Source: Chlorobaculum sp. 24CR (GTDB taxonomy: Bacteria > Bacteroidota > Chlorobiia > Chlorobiales > Chlorobiaceae). Taken from it: a stretch of DNA of 34,900 nt. The stretch spans positions 1 through 34,900 of the forward strand of contig NZ_SDGU01000018.1 of the NCBI RefSeq assembly GCF_004118635.1. The letters run 5' to 3'. This document shows, piece after piece, positions 1 through 11,300 of this stretch; the first letter of the stretch is position 1; every line of letters starts with the position of its first letter. The position numbers and the translations under genes were made by a program. Below the pieces are notes generated by a model. That model did not search any database. It had not been told where the DNA came from and saw only the letters and a list, made by a program, of their open reading frames with translations.

Positions 1-62
1 GCTCAACGGCATCCACTTTAAACTGCTTGTCAGTACTGACGACGTGGCGTATGATGGCTTCT
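1..62 (-). pseudogene. IS3-type OrfA N-terminal remnant, cut by window edge
   Basis: Read on the minus strand, this edge encodes RRQY and then, after a frame change, DKQFKVDAVE. This is the start of the helix-turn-helix domain of IS3-family OrfA transposases (typically RRxYxxEFKxEAV). The frame breaks directly after RRQY (about position 24-27), no convincing start codon lies upstream, and the element runs off the left edge. About 40 bases of it closely resemble the first codons of the gene at 16888, which supports the reading. The match is short, so the IS family is an inference. Confidence 0.5.
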
Positions 63-211
63 TTTTGTGTCTATCAAAATGTAGCAAGCCCACTAACTTG
101 TTGCTATGTTGATAATTAGGCCCTGCCAAGCCAATCGACAGGCGGTCAAACAGCAGTGCATCGCCGCAGCCTGGGGTGATCCCATCCGACGGATATTTTC
201 GATGCGGCTCG

Positions 212-465
212 CCAGTCGGCAGCGCCATTCGAAACGGCGCAAAAAAGCTGGTCGAACAGCCGACCCGGATTCATCACCAGAAAAATGACCGAGACAGCCG
301 TCATGCTGCTCTCGGCCGACCATATCGCCGTTGCGCTTGGCCGAAGTTGCCTTTGACCGCATCGCGGATGCCTCGCTTTTTGGACCAGTTCCGGTTCTCT
401 CGCGTCCGGTAAAGCTTGTCGGTACGCACCGATTCGGGATAGTGTCCACTTTTTCGTTACAGGTT
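212..465 (-). pseudogene. IS5-like DDE transposase, C-terminal fragment, decayed
   Basis: On the minus strand the frame from 465 reads YPESVRTDKLYRTRENRNW and then KKRGIR, the conserved segment of IS5-type transposases just before the catalytic Glu region. It then jumps to DAVKGNFGQAQRRYGR, so the usual stretch between GIR and the GKFGQ.KRRYG motif is missing, and it stops at 303-301. The C-terminal part (TAVSVIFLVMNPGRLFDQLF) continues in another frame from 301 to about 212. The product therefore has an internal deletion and a frameshift and cannot be functional. No terminal inverted repeats could be identified. The family call rests on recognised motifs and was not checked against a database. 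Confidence 0.75.
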
Positions 466-636
466 CAACGTAGCCGCAGTGCTGAACGAATTACTCAATG
501 CACGTGTAGATTGGTTACTGGTTGCCTCTTCAGTTTTTACCACGCCCGATCATCTGGGCGCATTCACAGGTTAAGAGGCTCATCGACGGACGGTGAACAT
601 GATTCGGGCGGCTTCATCGGAAAACAAATCATCACC

Positions 637-1515
637 ATGTCAGACGACACGATAGATCGTTTTTTTGGATATCTGAACTGGCTTTTCAATCCATTCCACG
701 GGTTGAAAACAACGGAAGTCTATGACTTGATTGGCACCTCTTCTCTTACCGAGAATGCGCTTTATCTGAATCTCGGCTATTGGCGGGAGGCGAATACCAT
801 TGATGAAGCCAGTGAAGCGCTTGCGCTGCTGGTGGCCAAAAGAGGCGGCATGGGGCCGGGCGATACCGTCCTGGATTGCGGGTACGGTTTTGGCGATCAG
901 GACATCCTCTGGATGAGGAACATGAAACCCGAAAAAATCATCGGGCTGAACATTACGAGCTCCCAGGTCGAGCGCGCCCGGAAGAGTGTTGCCGATGCGG
1001 GTCTCGAAAAATCAATCGATCTGAGAGAAGGCTCGGCAACCGGGATGCCCATTGATAATGAGTCCATCGATCTGGTTGTTTCCGTGGAAAGCGCTTTCCA
1101 TTACAGAACCCGTGAGGACTTTTTCAAGGAAACATTCCGCGTTTTGCGTCCAGGCGGAAGGTTGGTGACAGCGGACATTGTGCCGACAGAAAACTCCGAT
1201 AACCCCTTCAGACGAATAGAACAATGGTTTTCGTGGAACCTTGTGGCAGGAAAATTCAATATTCCGCAAGACAACTACTACGTAATCCCTTCCTACCAGG
1301 ACAAGCTCTCCAAAGCCGGATTTGCGCATATTGATATCAAATCCATCCGTGACGATGTCTATGAACCGCTTCATGAGTATCTGGCAAAAAACCGGACATT
1401 TGTCGGCAAGATGCATCCGCTTGCAAAGATTATGGCGCAATTAACCCTTAATCGTTCTGCAGAGAGTGTCTATGCCGGTCTGGACTATATCCTTTCTTAT
1501 TCCGAGAAGCCATAG
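637..1515 (+). CDS. Class I SAM-dependent methyltransferase, substrate unknown
   Basis: The gene encodes 292 residues from the ATG at 637; longer in-frame extensions run into the IS debris. SAM-binding motif I is VLDCGYGFGDQ (GxGxG type, about residue 85), followed by an acidic residue region at IIGLNITSSQ, a motif SIDLVVSVESAFHY, and FRVLRPGGRLVTADI, the usual post-motif of Methyltransf_11 (UbiE-like) proteins. The N-terminal segment (FGYLNWLFNPFHG) and C-terminal half resemble small-molecule or sugar O-methyltransferases of the erythromycin/tylosin type, but the acceptor cannot be read from sequence. It stands alone, 255 bp before a cobalamin riboswitch on the same strand. It need not belong to the B12 regulon, because the riboswitch lies downstream. 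Corrin methyltransferases belong to a different fold class, so it is not one of those. Confidence 0.85.
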   Translation: MSDDTIDRFFGYLNWLFNPFHGLKTTEVYDLIGTSSLTENALYLNLGYWREANTIDEASEALALLVAKRGGMGPGDTVLDCGYGFGDQDILWMRNMKPEKIIGLNITSSQVERARKSVADAGLEKSIDLREGSATGMPIDNESIDLVVSVESAFHYRTREDFFKETFRVLRPGGRLVTADIVPTENSDNPFRRIEQWFSWNLVAGKFNIPQDNYYVIPSYQDKLSKAGFAHIDIKSIRDDVYEPLHEYLAKNRTFVGKMHPLAKIMAQLTLNRSAESVYAGLDYILSYSEKP

Positions 1516-1769
1516 CCTGAAGCAAGCGGCGAGGTAGGCATCGGGTTTCGCCTCTTTCAGGAGTTCCATAGCTCTTCAAAACCTGCTCCGCCTTGCACCA
1601 GCACCGTGTTGAGCACGGCAAGCGCCGCAGATTTGGAGTGCGGAGCGATGTCGATGGCGCTTCCGGCGAAGCTGCCGGTTTCCGTCAGATTCGAGATCCA
1701 CTTTTTTCGGAGACTTTTGGAGGCGAACCGTTTTTTGCCAATATTTCCGCCTGACGGAACGTTCTTTTT
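1516..1769. other. Intergenic stretch with unrecognised open fragment
   Basis: No gene could be supported here. The minus strand carries a protein-like stretch (AALAVLNTVLVQGGAGFEEL, then WNS) from about 1690 to 1557. It would continue as LKEAKPDAYLAACFRLW only after a one-base frame change, so it may be a decayed gene, but I do not recognise it. A weak promoter candidate for the downstream riboswitch transcript is TTGGAG at 1717, a 16-base spacer, then CAATAT at 1739. Confidence 0.3.
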
Positions 1770-1977
1770 CATCCGGTGCCTGTTGCTACAGGGTAAAAGG
1801 GAACTGCGTGAAAATCGCAGACTGTGCCCGCAACTGTCATCGCCAAATGGACGCGACCTCTCCTCAACCGGTCGCATCCGGGTAAGGCCATCGAGCCACT
1901 GCAAGTACTCCTCCCAGGACAAACGCGGGAAGGCGGCTTTACCGAAAATTGGCGAAAGTCAGGAAACCTGCCGGATG
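1770..1977 (+). promoter_or_regulatory. Cobalamin riboswitch upstream of BtuB-like receptor
   Basis: Conserved cobalamin-aptamer blocks appear in order. An outer P1 stem forms between CATCCGG (1770-1776) and CCGGATG (1971-1977). The block around 1798-1836 has the GGGAA...GTGAAAATC...GCCCGCAACTGT pattern. GAGCCACTG is at 1892-1900, GGGAAGG at 1927-1933, and the B12 box AGTCAGGAAACCTGCC at 1957-1972. This RNA class binds adenosylcobalamin and lowers expression of the downstream gene, here the TonB-dependent receptor at 2239. About 260 bases separate the aptamer from that start, so the expression platform is not obvious. A small GAGCC/GGCTC hairpin follows at about 2000-2022 without a clear U-run. 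Confidence 0.93.
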
Positions 1978-2238
1978 ATTATTGCATGAGCATAAGCTCA
2001 GAGCCACGGGAAAATGGCTCCGCGATAAACCCAAAACTCCCGATCTGTAAAGAGATTCATCGACCACCGCTGGCGCATAACTGTGCGGGGCACCATCGCC
2101 CCGTTCAACACGAAGGCCGAAGGCATTGGCATTGCGCGCGCCGTCTTGGCGACCAGGCCTTTCAGCTCACCGGTTCCAGGCGTTTTGGCCATGCGTGCGG
2201 TCGATGATTGTCGTTTACCAACCATCACCAAACCCACC
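1978..2238. other. Long leader between riboswitch and receptor gene
   Basis: There are 261 bases between the aptamer and the receptor start. The minus strand is open from 2300 to 1998 and a plus frame joins the receptor ORF from 2083 (GTG), but neither translation resembles a protein I know, and the plus extension would precede a normal signal peptide. No terminator with a U-run was found. Treated as untranslated leader, probably including the riboswitch expression platform. Confidence 0.4.
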
Positions 2239-4332
2239 ATGTCCGTGAACAACTCCCCGTTTCTCGTCAAACGCCACCTCAAAGCGCTTGCCGCGCTCAT
2301 GCTCCTGGCGACTCCGACCGCTCGTGCGGAATCTCCGAACCACCATCAATCCGGCGAGATCGTCGTCACCGCAACCAGGACGCCCGAAGATCCGTGGTCG
2401 CTTCCGGAAAACATCGAAACCATTCCGCAGGAAACCATCCGCGAAGAGAGCGTTGAGAGCATCGCGGGACTGCTCGACAATGCCTCCGGCGTCACCATCA
2501 ATGGCAGCGGCCTCTGGGAAACCATTCCGACCATCCGGGGCTTTGGCAGCAACCGGGTGCTCGTGCTGATCGACGGCGACCGGGAGAGCAACCTCTGGGC
2601 CGGGCGCGATCCGCTCACCCCGTTTATCGACACCGGCACCATCGAGCGCATCGAAATTCTCAAAGGCCCGGCCTCCGTGCTCTACGGCTCCGATGCGCTC
2701 GGCGGCGTCATCAACATCATCACCCGCCAGCCCGCCTTCACCGAGAGCGGCGCGTGGCAGTTCAAGCCATCCGCCACTGTCGGTTACAGCTCGAACGACA
2801 ACGGCAAGTACGGCAACCTCGTGCTCGACGGAGCGAACGAAAGCGTCGCCATCCGGCTCGAAGCCTCGTCGCGTGACCACGGCAGCTACAAGGATGGCAA
2901 CGGAGAGAGGGTCGCCAACAGCCAGTTCGAGGGGATGAACTACGGCCTGTCGGCGCGATGGAAAATCGATGAGCGCAATGAACTCAGCGCATCGTACCGC
3001 CGAAGCGACATCGACGACATGGGCGTTCCGCAAAAAGATGGCGCGGCGTGGTCGCACTTCACCACCTTCGAGACCGACACCTGGAAAATCGGCTGGCACG
3101 CAACCGACCTCGGCCCGGTCGCCGACCTGCAATTGCGGGGGTGGATCGTCGATCAGAAGCGGGTCTTCGACGGCAACATCACGAGCAGTGACGGCACGAA
3201 ATATTCGCTGAAAGGCAACACCATCGGCACCGGAGCGCGGGGCGCGTCGCTCCAGTTGACCTTCGAGCCTGGCGAAGACAACACCCTCGTCGGCGGCATC
3301 GAATACGTCAGGGAGGAGGCGCAATCGTCCGAAACCGCCTCGACCTTCAAGGTCTCGAACGACGCGCTGGTGCAGGTGCTTACCTTCCCGCCGGTTTCGC
3401 CTGACGCGCACCGCAACCATGTCGGGCTGTTTGTTCAGGATTCGCAACGCTTTAACAGCGGAGCGCTGCTGACGGGAGGCGTCCGCTACGACTACTTCGC
3501 CGCCGACGCCGAAGATGCCGTATTCACCAAAACCACAAGTGGCGGCACCACAACGGCAACGAACGTCTTCAGCGACAAATCGGACGGAGCCGTCACGGCA
3601 AGCCTCGGCTATCTCCATCCGCTCTCGTCGCATCTGAACGCAAATATCAACTTGGCGACCGGCTTCAGGACACCGGACTTGTTTGAGCGCTTTTCGACAA
3701 GGGGCAGCAACCCGATCATTCTCGGCAACCCCGATCTCGAACCGGAATACTCCTGGAACATCGATGGCGGCCTGAAGATGAAAAGCGAAACGGTCAGCGG
3801 CGTTGTTTCGCTCTTTTATTCGCGCGTTGATAACTACATCGATCTCTTGGCCCAGACCGAAACCTTCAACGGCGTTCCTACGGAAAAATACGTCAACATC
3901 CCCGAAGCAGAACTCTACGGATTTGATGCTTCCGCCTCCTGGCAGGTCAGCGACCACCTCACGCTCTTCGGCGGCATTTCATCGGTCATCGGCAGAAACA
4001 GGGACAGCGACCAGCGCCTCTCCACCATCCCGCCAACCAACGGCAAAGTCGGCATCCGCTGGGACAGCAGCTATGCTAGCAGCGGTTCGTGGTGGTTCGA
4101 GATCAACAGCGAACTCTACGCCGATCAGAACCATCCGGCAGAAGGAGAAGAGGCGACCCCCGGCTATAGCCTCGTGAACCTCAAAACCGGCATCCGCTTC
4201 TCCCAAAACGTCACGCTTGCACTCGCCGTCAACAACCTGTTCGACAGAACCTACCGCAACCACCTCAACATGGCCGACTTCCTCTACGAACCCGGCATCA
4301 ACGTCAAAACCTCGCTGAGCGTAACGCTGTAA
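2239..4332 (+). CDS. btuB: TonB-dependent receptor, BtuB-like (corrinoid uptake)
   Basis: The gene encodes 697 residues from the ATG at 2239, chosen because it gives a proper Sec signal peptide (basic VKRH, hydrophobic ALAALMLLATPTARA). A TonB box follows (GEIVVTATRTPEDP, close to the VVTA motif of E. coli BtuB). The plug domain contains LLDNASGVTI, IRGFGSNRVLVLIDG and IERIEILKGPASVLYGSDAL, followed by GGVINIITRQP. The beta-barrel ends in the usual C-terminal pattern ALAVNNLFDRTYRNH. It would import corrinoids across the outer membrane using TonB/ExbBD energy. Assignment to the BtuB/CirA group is from sequence; the corrinoid substrate is inferred from the cobalamin riboswitch in its leader. 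The last residue is Leu rather than the more common Phe/Trp. A strong terminator follows, so it is transcribed alone. Confidence 0.9.
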   Translation: MSVNNSPFLVKRHLKALAALMLLATPTARAESPNHHQSGEIVVTATRTPEDPWSLPENIETIPQETIREESVESIAGLLDNASGVTINGSGLWETIPTIRGFGSNRVLVLIDGDRESNLWAGRDPLTPFIDTGTIERIEILKGPASVLYGSDALGGVINIITRQPAFTESGAWQFKPSATVGYSSNDNGKYGNLVLDGANESVAIRLEASSRDHGSYKDGNGERVANSQFEGMNYGLSARWKIDERNELSASYRRSDIDDMGVPQKDGAAWSHFTTFETDTWKIGWHATDLGPVADLQLRGWIVDQKRVFDGNITSSDGTKYSLKGNTIGTGARGASLQLTFEPGEDNTLVGGIEYVREEAQSSETASTFKVSNDALVQVLTFPPVSPDAHRNHVGLFVQDSQRFNSGALLTGGVRYDYFAADAEDAVFTKTTSGGTTTATNVFSDKSDGAVTASLGYLHPLSSHLNANINLATGFRTPDLFERFSTRGSNPIILGNPDLEPEYSWNIDGGLKMKSETVSGVVSLFYSRVDNYIDLLAQTETFNGVPTEKYVNIPEAELYGFDASASWQVSDHLTLFGGISSVIGRNRDSDQRLSTIPPTNGKVGIRWDSSYASSGSWWFEINSELYADQNHPAEGEEATPGYSLVNLKTGIRFSQNVTLALAVNNLFDRTYRNHLNMADFLYEPGINVKTSLSVTL

Positions 4333-4339
4333 AAAGCAA

Positions 4340-4384
4340 GAGGCTGTCTCGAAAACAACATCGAGACAGCCTCAGATTTTTGGG
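4340..4384 (+). terminator. Intrinsic terminator of the receptor gene
   Basis: A perfect 12-bp stem, GAGGCTGTCTCG (4340-4351) with CGAGACAGCCTC (4362-4373), has a 10-base loop and is followed by a T-rich run. It starts 7 bases after the receptor stop codon. Confidence 0.9.
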
Positions 4385-4399
4385 GGATTCGGGTGTGGG

Positions 4400-4609
4400 T
4401 TAGATCAGGCTGAAATGATTTCTTAGCAACGAGATAACAACCCACACACCCGTGCCTTTTTGCCTGATGAACAGAAATGCAACTCGTCGGCCTTTCTGTC
4501 GATACAAAGTCTTGTCGAGAAACATGATCTTCTCAAAGGACAGGTACTTATTCTTGCTTTCTATTTCGTCTATCTGCTCGACCTGATAGTTCGGATTTTC
4601 TGTTGTCAT
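4400..4609 (-). CDS. Small hypothetical protein
   Basis: A possible 69-residue protein in the 530-bp gap between the receptor terminator and tRNA-Val. It has an acidic N-terminal third (NYQVEQIDEIESKNKYLSFE) and a basic/hydrophobic C-terminal half (RQKGRRVAFLFIRQKG, VWVVISLLRNHF). The composition is protein-like and the region is AT-richer than its neighbours, so a shadow effect is less likely than elsewhere. There is no clear Shine-Dalgarno and I recognise no family. The rest of the gap (4610-4820) holds nothing I can name. It may be spurious. Confidence 0.35.
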   Translation of the reverse strand: MTTENPNYQVEQIDEIESKNKYLSFEKIMFLDKTLYRQKGRRVAFLFIRQKGTGVWVVISLLRNHFSLI

Positions 4610-4820
4610 AAATTTCGAGATAAAAAAGAGTGCCCCCCTTTCCGCTCTTTGGCGTTCAACACCCGGTGTTTGAGCGTGAGTCTCATTTATGCCTCCTCAA
4701 AATGCGTACCAATCTGTTTTCGCGCGTCGCACATACGTCGCAAAAACAATAGAAAAAAGGCTGAATAACACTCAAAAACGCGGAAAATGGGGCTTTTTTC
4801 GGGCTTTTCGGGGAAAAGAA

Positions 4821-4853
4821 AAAGCCCTGTAAGTTGTTGTCTTACAGGGCTTT
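4821..4853 (-). terminator. Intrinsic terminator behind tRNA-Val
   Basis: A perfect 13-bp stem, AAAGCCCTGTAAG (4821-4833) with CTTACAGGGCTTT (4841-4853), has a 7-base loop. On the minus strand it is followed by TTCTTTTCCCC. It lies 11 bases after the tRNA 3' end and would end the clpX/tRNA-Val transcript; some readthrough protection on the plus strand is possible. Confidence 0.85.
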
Positions 4854-4863
4854 AGAGGGGATG

Positions 4864-4937
4864 TGGGCGGTAGAAGATTCGAACTTCTGACCTCTACCGT
4901 GTCAAGGTAGCGCTCTAACCAACTGAGCTAACCGCCC
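4864..4937 (-). tRNA. tRNA-Val (anticodon GAC)
   Basis: A 74-nt cloverleaf on the minus strand. Acceptor GGGCGGT pairs with ACCGCCC and discriminator A. The D arm is GCTC-AGTTGGTTA-GAGC. The anticodon stem CTACC/GGTAG carries the loop TTGACAC (anticodon GAC, valine). The variable loop is AGGTC and the T arm is AGAAG-TTCGAAT-CTTCT. CCA is not encoded. It lies 50 bases downstream of clpX on the same strand. Confidence 0.97.
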
Positions 4938-4987
4938 CTTTGAGAAGGCCCTAATATAGGACTTTCCCGGTTGAATCCAAATTCTTT

Positions 4988-6307
<1,320 letters not shown>

Positions 6308-6406
6308 TTGGTATCGGTTGTGATTGTGCAGCCGTTGCCGACACGTTCACGCTATTGAAATTATTCGGCTGAAGCCTCGAAATTTTTCGTTTCTGACTGA
6401 ATCAAA

Positions 6407-6438
6407 GGGCAGTTCCGATCTGTCGGAACTGCCCCTAC
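6407..6438 (-). repeat. REP-like palindrome with GTAG flank
   Basis: The palindrome GGGCAGTTCCG / CGGAACTGCCC (6407-6417, 6424-6434) is followed by CTAC, so on the minus strand it reads GTAG-GGGCAG... GTAG next to an imperfect palindrome is the hallmark of REP elements mobilised by RAYT transposases. It lies in the clpX/DUF4404 gap, beside an AT-rich stretch with repeated ATTCATAA motifs (6450-6478). It could also act as a terminator for the DUF4404 transcript. Confidence 0.7.
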
Positions 6439-6494
6439 AACTCTTGTCATTCAGCATTCATAACTCATCATTCATAATTCGGGCACGCGCGCGC

Positions 6495-6764
6495 CTACAG
6501 TCCCATGCGGGCGAGGCTGTCGAGCACGTGCTGAATCATCATGCTGAGCCGGGGATGCTCCTCCTCGAAGTGGCCCACGGCGTCGCTCATGCGCTCCGTG
6601 AGGCTCTCCTCCTCCTGGCACGCCTGCGCACCATCCTTGACGAGCTTCGAGATGTCCGCCTTCAGCGTGGCGAGCACCTCTCCGGTCTGCTCATCGACCG
6701 TGCCGACCTCTGCGAGTTCCTGATGCAGGGTTTCGAGCAGTTCCCTCAGTTTTTGCTGTTCCAT
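6495..6764 (-). CDS. DUF4404 family protein
   Basis: An 89-residue acidic, helical protein starting MEQQKLRELLETLHQELAEV, the typical opening of the DUF4404 family. It continues with ATLKADISKLV and ends in HPRLSMMIQHVLDSLARMGL, also characteristic. The whole protein is probably a helical bundle or coiled coil, with no signal peptide or membrane segment. The biochemical role of the family is not established. It sits 64 bp after gltD on the same strand, and a REP-like hairpin lies downstream. Co-transcription with gltD is possible but not shown. Confidence 0.75.
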   Translation of the reverse strand: MEQQKLRELLETLHQELAEVGTVDEQTGEVLATLKADISKLVKDGAQACQEEESLTERMSDAVGHFEEEHPRLSMMIQHVLDSLARMGL

Positions 6765-6828
6765 AAAACGTATCCGGAGTTATTCAGCCATTTTCGTTCT
6801 CTTGCAACACTCTTGTCTGCCGATTCGT

Positions 6829-8304
<1,476 letters not shown>

Positions 8305-8340
8305 AGGTCGTAATACGTTGTTCAGGCGACTCGCCCAATT

Positions 8341-11300
8341 TCAGTTCCCCGAAACACGGGAAGGATCGTGCACGTTCTTTTCGAAGGCGGCCATGACGGC
8401 ATCGTCACCGGTCAGGCCCATTGCTTCGACCTCTTTCATCGCTTCGACGGCGCGCTGGTAGTCGTTCGGCAGCACCTTGACGAAACGCTGCGAGGCGTTC
8501 GGCCACTCCGCGAGCAGGCTCTTGCCAAGCTCGCTGCCGGTCACCGCCACATGCTGCTCGATCTTCGAGCGGAGCCATTCGAGCTCCTCCTTGGCTTCGA
8601 CCGCCGAGAGCGAGACCATATCCTGATTGCAGCGTCCGGCGAATGCTCCATCGACATCGTAAACGTAAGCCACGCCGCCCGACATGCCCGCCGCGAAGTT
8701 GCGGCCTGTCCTGCCGAGAATGATCACCTTGCCGCCGGTCATGTACTCGCAGCCGTGGTCGCCCACCGACTCGACGACCGCCTCCATGCCGCTGTTGCGT
8801 ACGCAGAAGCGCTCGCCCGCCATGCCGCGAATGAACGCCTCGCCGGAGGTCGCGCCGTAGAAGGCCACGTTGCCGACGATGATGTTCTCCTCCGGCGTGA
8901 AGGTCGAGGATTTGTGCGGATAGGCGATGATTCTGCCGCCAGAGAGGCCCTTGCCGATGTAGTCGTTGGCGTCACCCATCAGTTCGATGGTCATCCCTTT
9001 CGGAATGAATGCGCCAAGACTCTGGCCCGCAGAGCCGATGAATTTGAGGTGAATGGTGTCATCCGGAAGCCCCTTGCTGCCCCATGCCTTCGTGACCGCA
9101 TGACCGACAATGGTGCCCGCGACGCGGTTGATATTCTTGATCGGCAGGGTGGTCGAAACCTTTTCGCCCCGCTTGATGGCCGGTTCGCAGATCGCCATGA
9201 GCACGCGCATGTCGAGGCTCTCCTCGATGCCGTGATCCTGCGACGTGGTGCAGTACGGCGTATCGTTGTCGCCGGTATCGACCTGGTGCAGAATCTTGGA
9301 GAGATCGACCCCTTTGGCCTTCCAGTGGCCGATGGTGCGCGAGGTGGCGAGCAGGTCGGAACGGCCCACCAGCTCGTTGAGCGTACGGATGCCGAGTTTG
9401 GCCATGTACTCGCGTACGCCCTGGGCCAGGAAGCGCATGAAGTTCTCGACGTGCTCCGGCTTGCCCCTGAAGTTCTTGCGAAGTTCCGGGTTCTGCGTGG
9501 CGATGCCGACCGGGCAGGAGTCGTCCTGGCAGCAGCGCATCATGATGCAGCCCATCACCACCAGGCCGGTAGTGGCGAAGCCGAACTCCTCGGCGCCGAG
9601 CATGGCCGCGATGACGATGTCGCGCGCGGTCTTGAGCTGGCCGTCCGCCTCGACGACAATTCGGCTGCGCAGGTTGTTGAGCATGAGGGTCTGGTGCGTT
9701 TCGGCCAGACCGAGTTCCCACGGCATACCGGCGTGCATGATGCTCGAAACCGGAGACGCGCCCGTGCCGCCGTCGTGGCCGCTGATGAGCACCACGTCGG
9801 CGTGAGCTTTCGCGACGCCTGCGGCGATGGTGCCGACGCCGACCGTCGAGACCAGCTTGACGTTGATGCGCGCCGACGGGTTCGCGTTCTTGAGATCGAA
9901 GATGAGCTGCGCCAGATCCTCGATGGAGTAGATGTCATGATGCGGCGGCGGCGAAATCAGCCCCACGCCGGGGGTCGAGTGGCGGGTTTTGGCGACCCAC
10001 GGATAGACCTTGGTGCCGGGCAACTGGCCGCCCTCGCCGGGCTTGGCGCCCTGCGCCATCTTGATCTGGATCTCCTCAGCGTTGGCCAGGTACTCGCTGG
10101 TGACGCCGAAACGGCCCGACGCCACCTGCTTGATGGCCGACATGCGGCTGTCGCCGTTGGCGTCGCGCACGAAGCGCTCCGGTTCCTCGCCCCCCTCGCC
10201 GGTGTTGCTCTTGCCGCCAAGGCGGTTCATGGCGATGGCGAGCGTCTCGTGCGACTCCTTGCTGATCGAGCCGTACGACATGGCCCCGGTCTTGAAGCGT
10301 TTGACGATATTTTCGACCGGCTCGACCTCGTCGATCGGCACCGGGCGCTCGGAGAAGCGAATATCCATCAGACCGCGAATCGTGCAATAGTGCTCGCTCT
10401 GGTCGTCGATGAGCTTCTCGTACTTCCTGAACAGCTCGTAATCGCCCGTGCGGCAGGAGTGCTGGAGGTAGTGAATCGTCTCGGGATTGAAGAGGTGATA
10501 CTCACCGTCGTGACGCCACTTGCGGTCGCCGCCAGCCTCCAGGCCGCGATTGACCTTGTTGCCGCAGGGCGGGAACGCGGTTTCGTGACGCTGGCGAACC
10601 TCCTCGGCCAGCGTGTCGAGACCGATGCCCTCAATGCGCGAAGCCGTCTTGGTGAAGTAGGTATCGACCACCTCGGTGTTCAGGCCGACCGCCTCGAAAA
10701 TCTGCGCGCCGCGATAGCTCTGCACAGTCGAGATGCCCATCTTGGCCATCGTCTTGACCACGCCCTTGACAATCGCCTTCACGTAGTTTTTGATCGCCTT
10801 CTTCTCGTCGTGCGTGATGCGCCCCTCGGAGACCTGCTGGCTGATGGTCTCGAAGGCCAGGTAGGGGTTGATCGCCCCCGCGCCGTAACCGATCAGCATC
10901 GAGAAGTGGTGAATCGTGCGCGGCTCGCCCGATTCGACGATGAGGCCGACCTTGGTTCTGAGACCTGCGCTGATAAGGAAGTGGTGGAACCCGGCAAGCG
11001 CCAGAAGCGCCGGAATCGGAGCGCGCGACTGTTCGAGTTCGCCCTTGTCGGAGAGAATGATGATGTTGACCCCGTCGTGGTTGATCGCCCTTTCGGCCTG
11101 ACGGTACAGATCCTGCATCGTCTCCTGGATGCCCTGACCGCCCTCCGCCACGTTGTAGAAGATCGGCAGGGTGATCGCCTTGAAGCCCGGTTTGTCGATG
11201 CCGCGAATCTTTTCGAGGTCTTCGTTGGTCAGGATCGGATGAGGAATCCTGATGCGGCGGCAGTTGATCTCATCGGCTTCGAGCAAGTTGCCTTCGGTGC

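Noticed and set aside
331-636. N-terminal extension of the first methyltransferase
   Set aside because: The extension runs across decayed IS sequence; the family-like N-terminus begins at the ATG at 637.
1998-2300. 100-residue minus-strand frame in the receptor leader
   Set aside because: It overlaps the receptor signal peptide region antisense, has no recognisable family and no ribosome-binding site.
2215-3957. 580-residue open frame antisense to the receptor gene
   Set aside because: The sense strand encodes a complete TonB-dependent receptor; the antisense translation has no recognisable domain.
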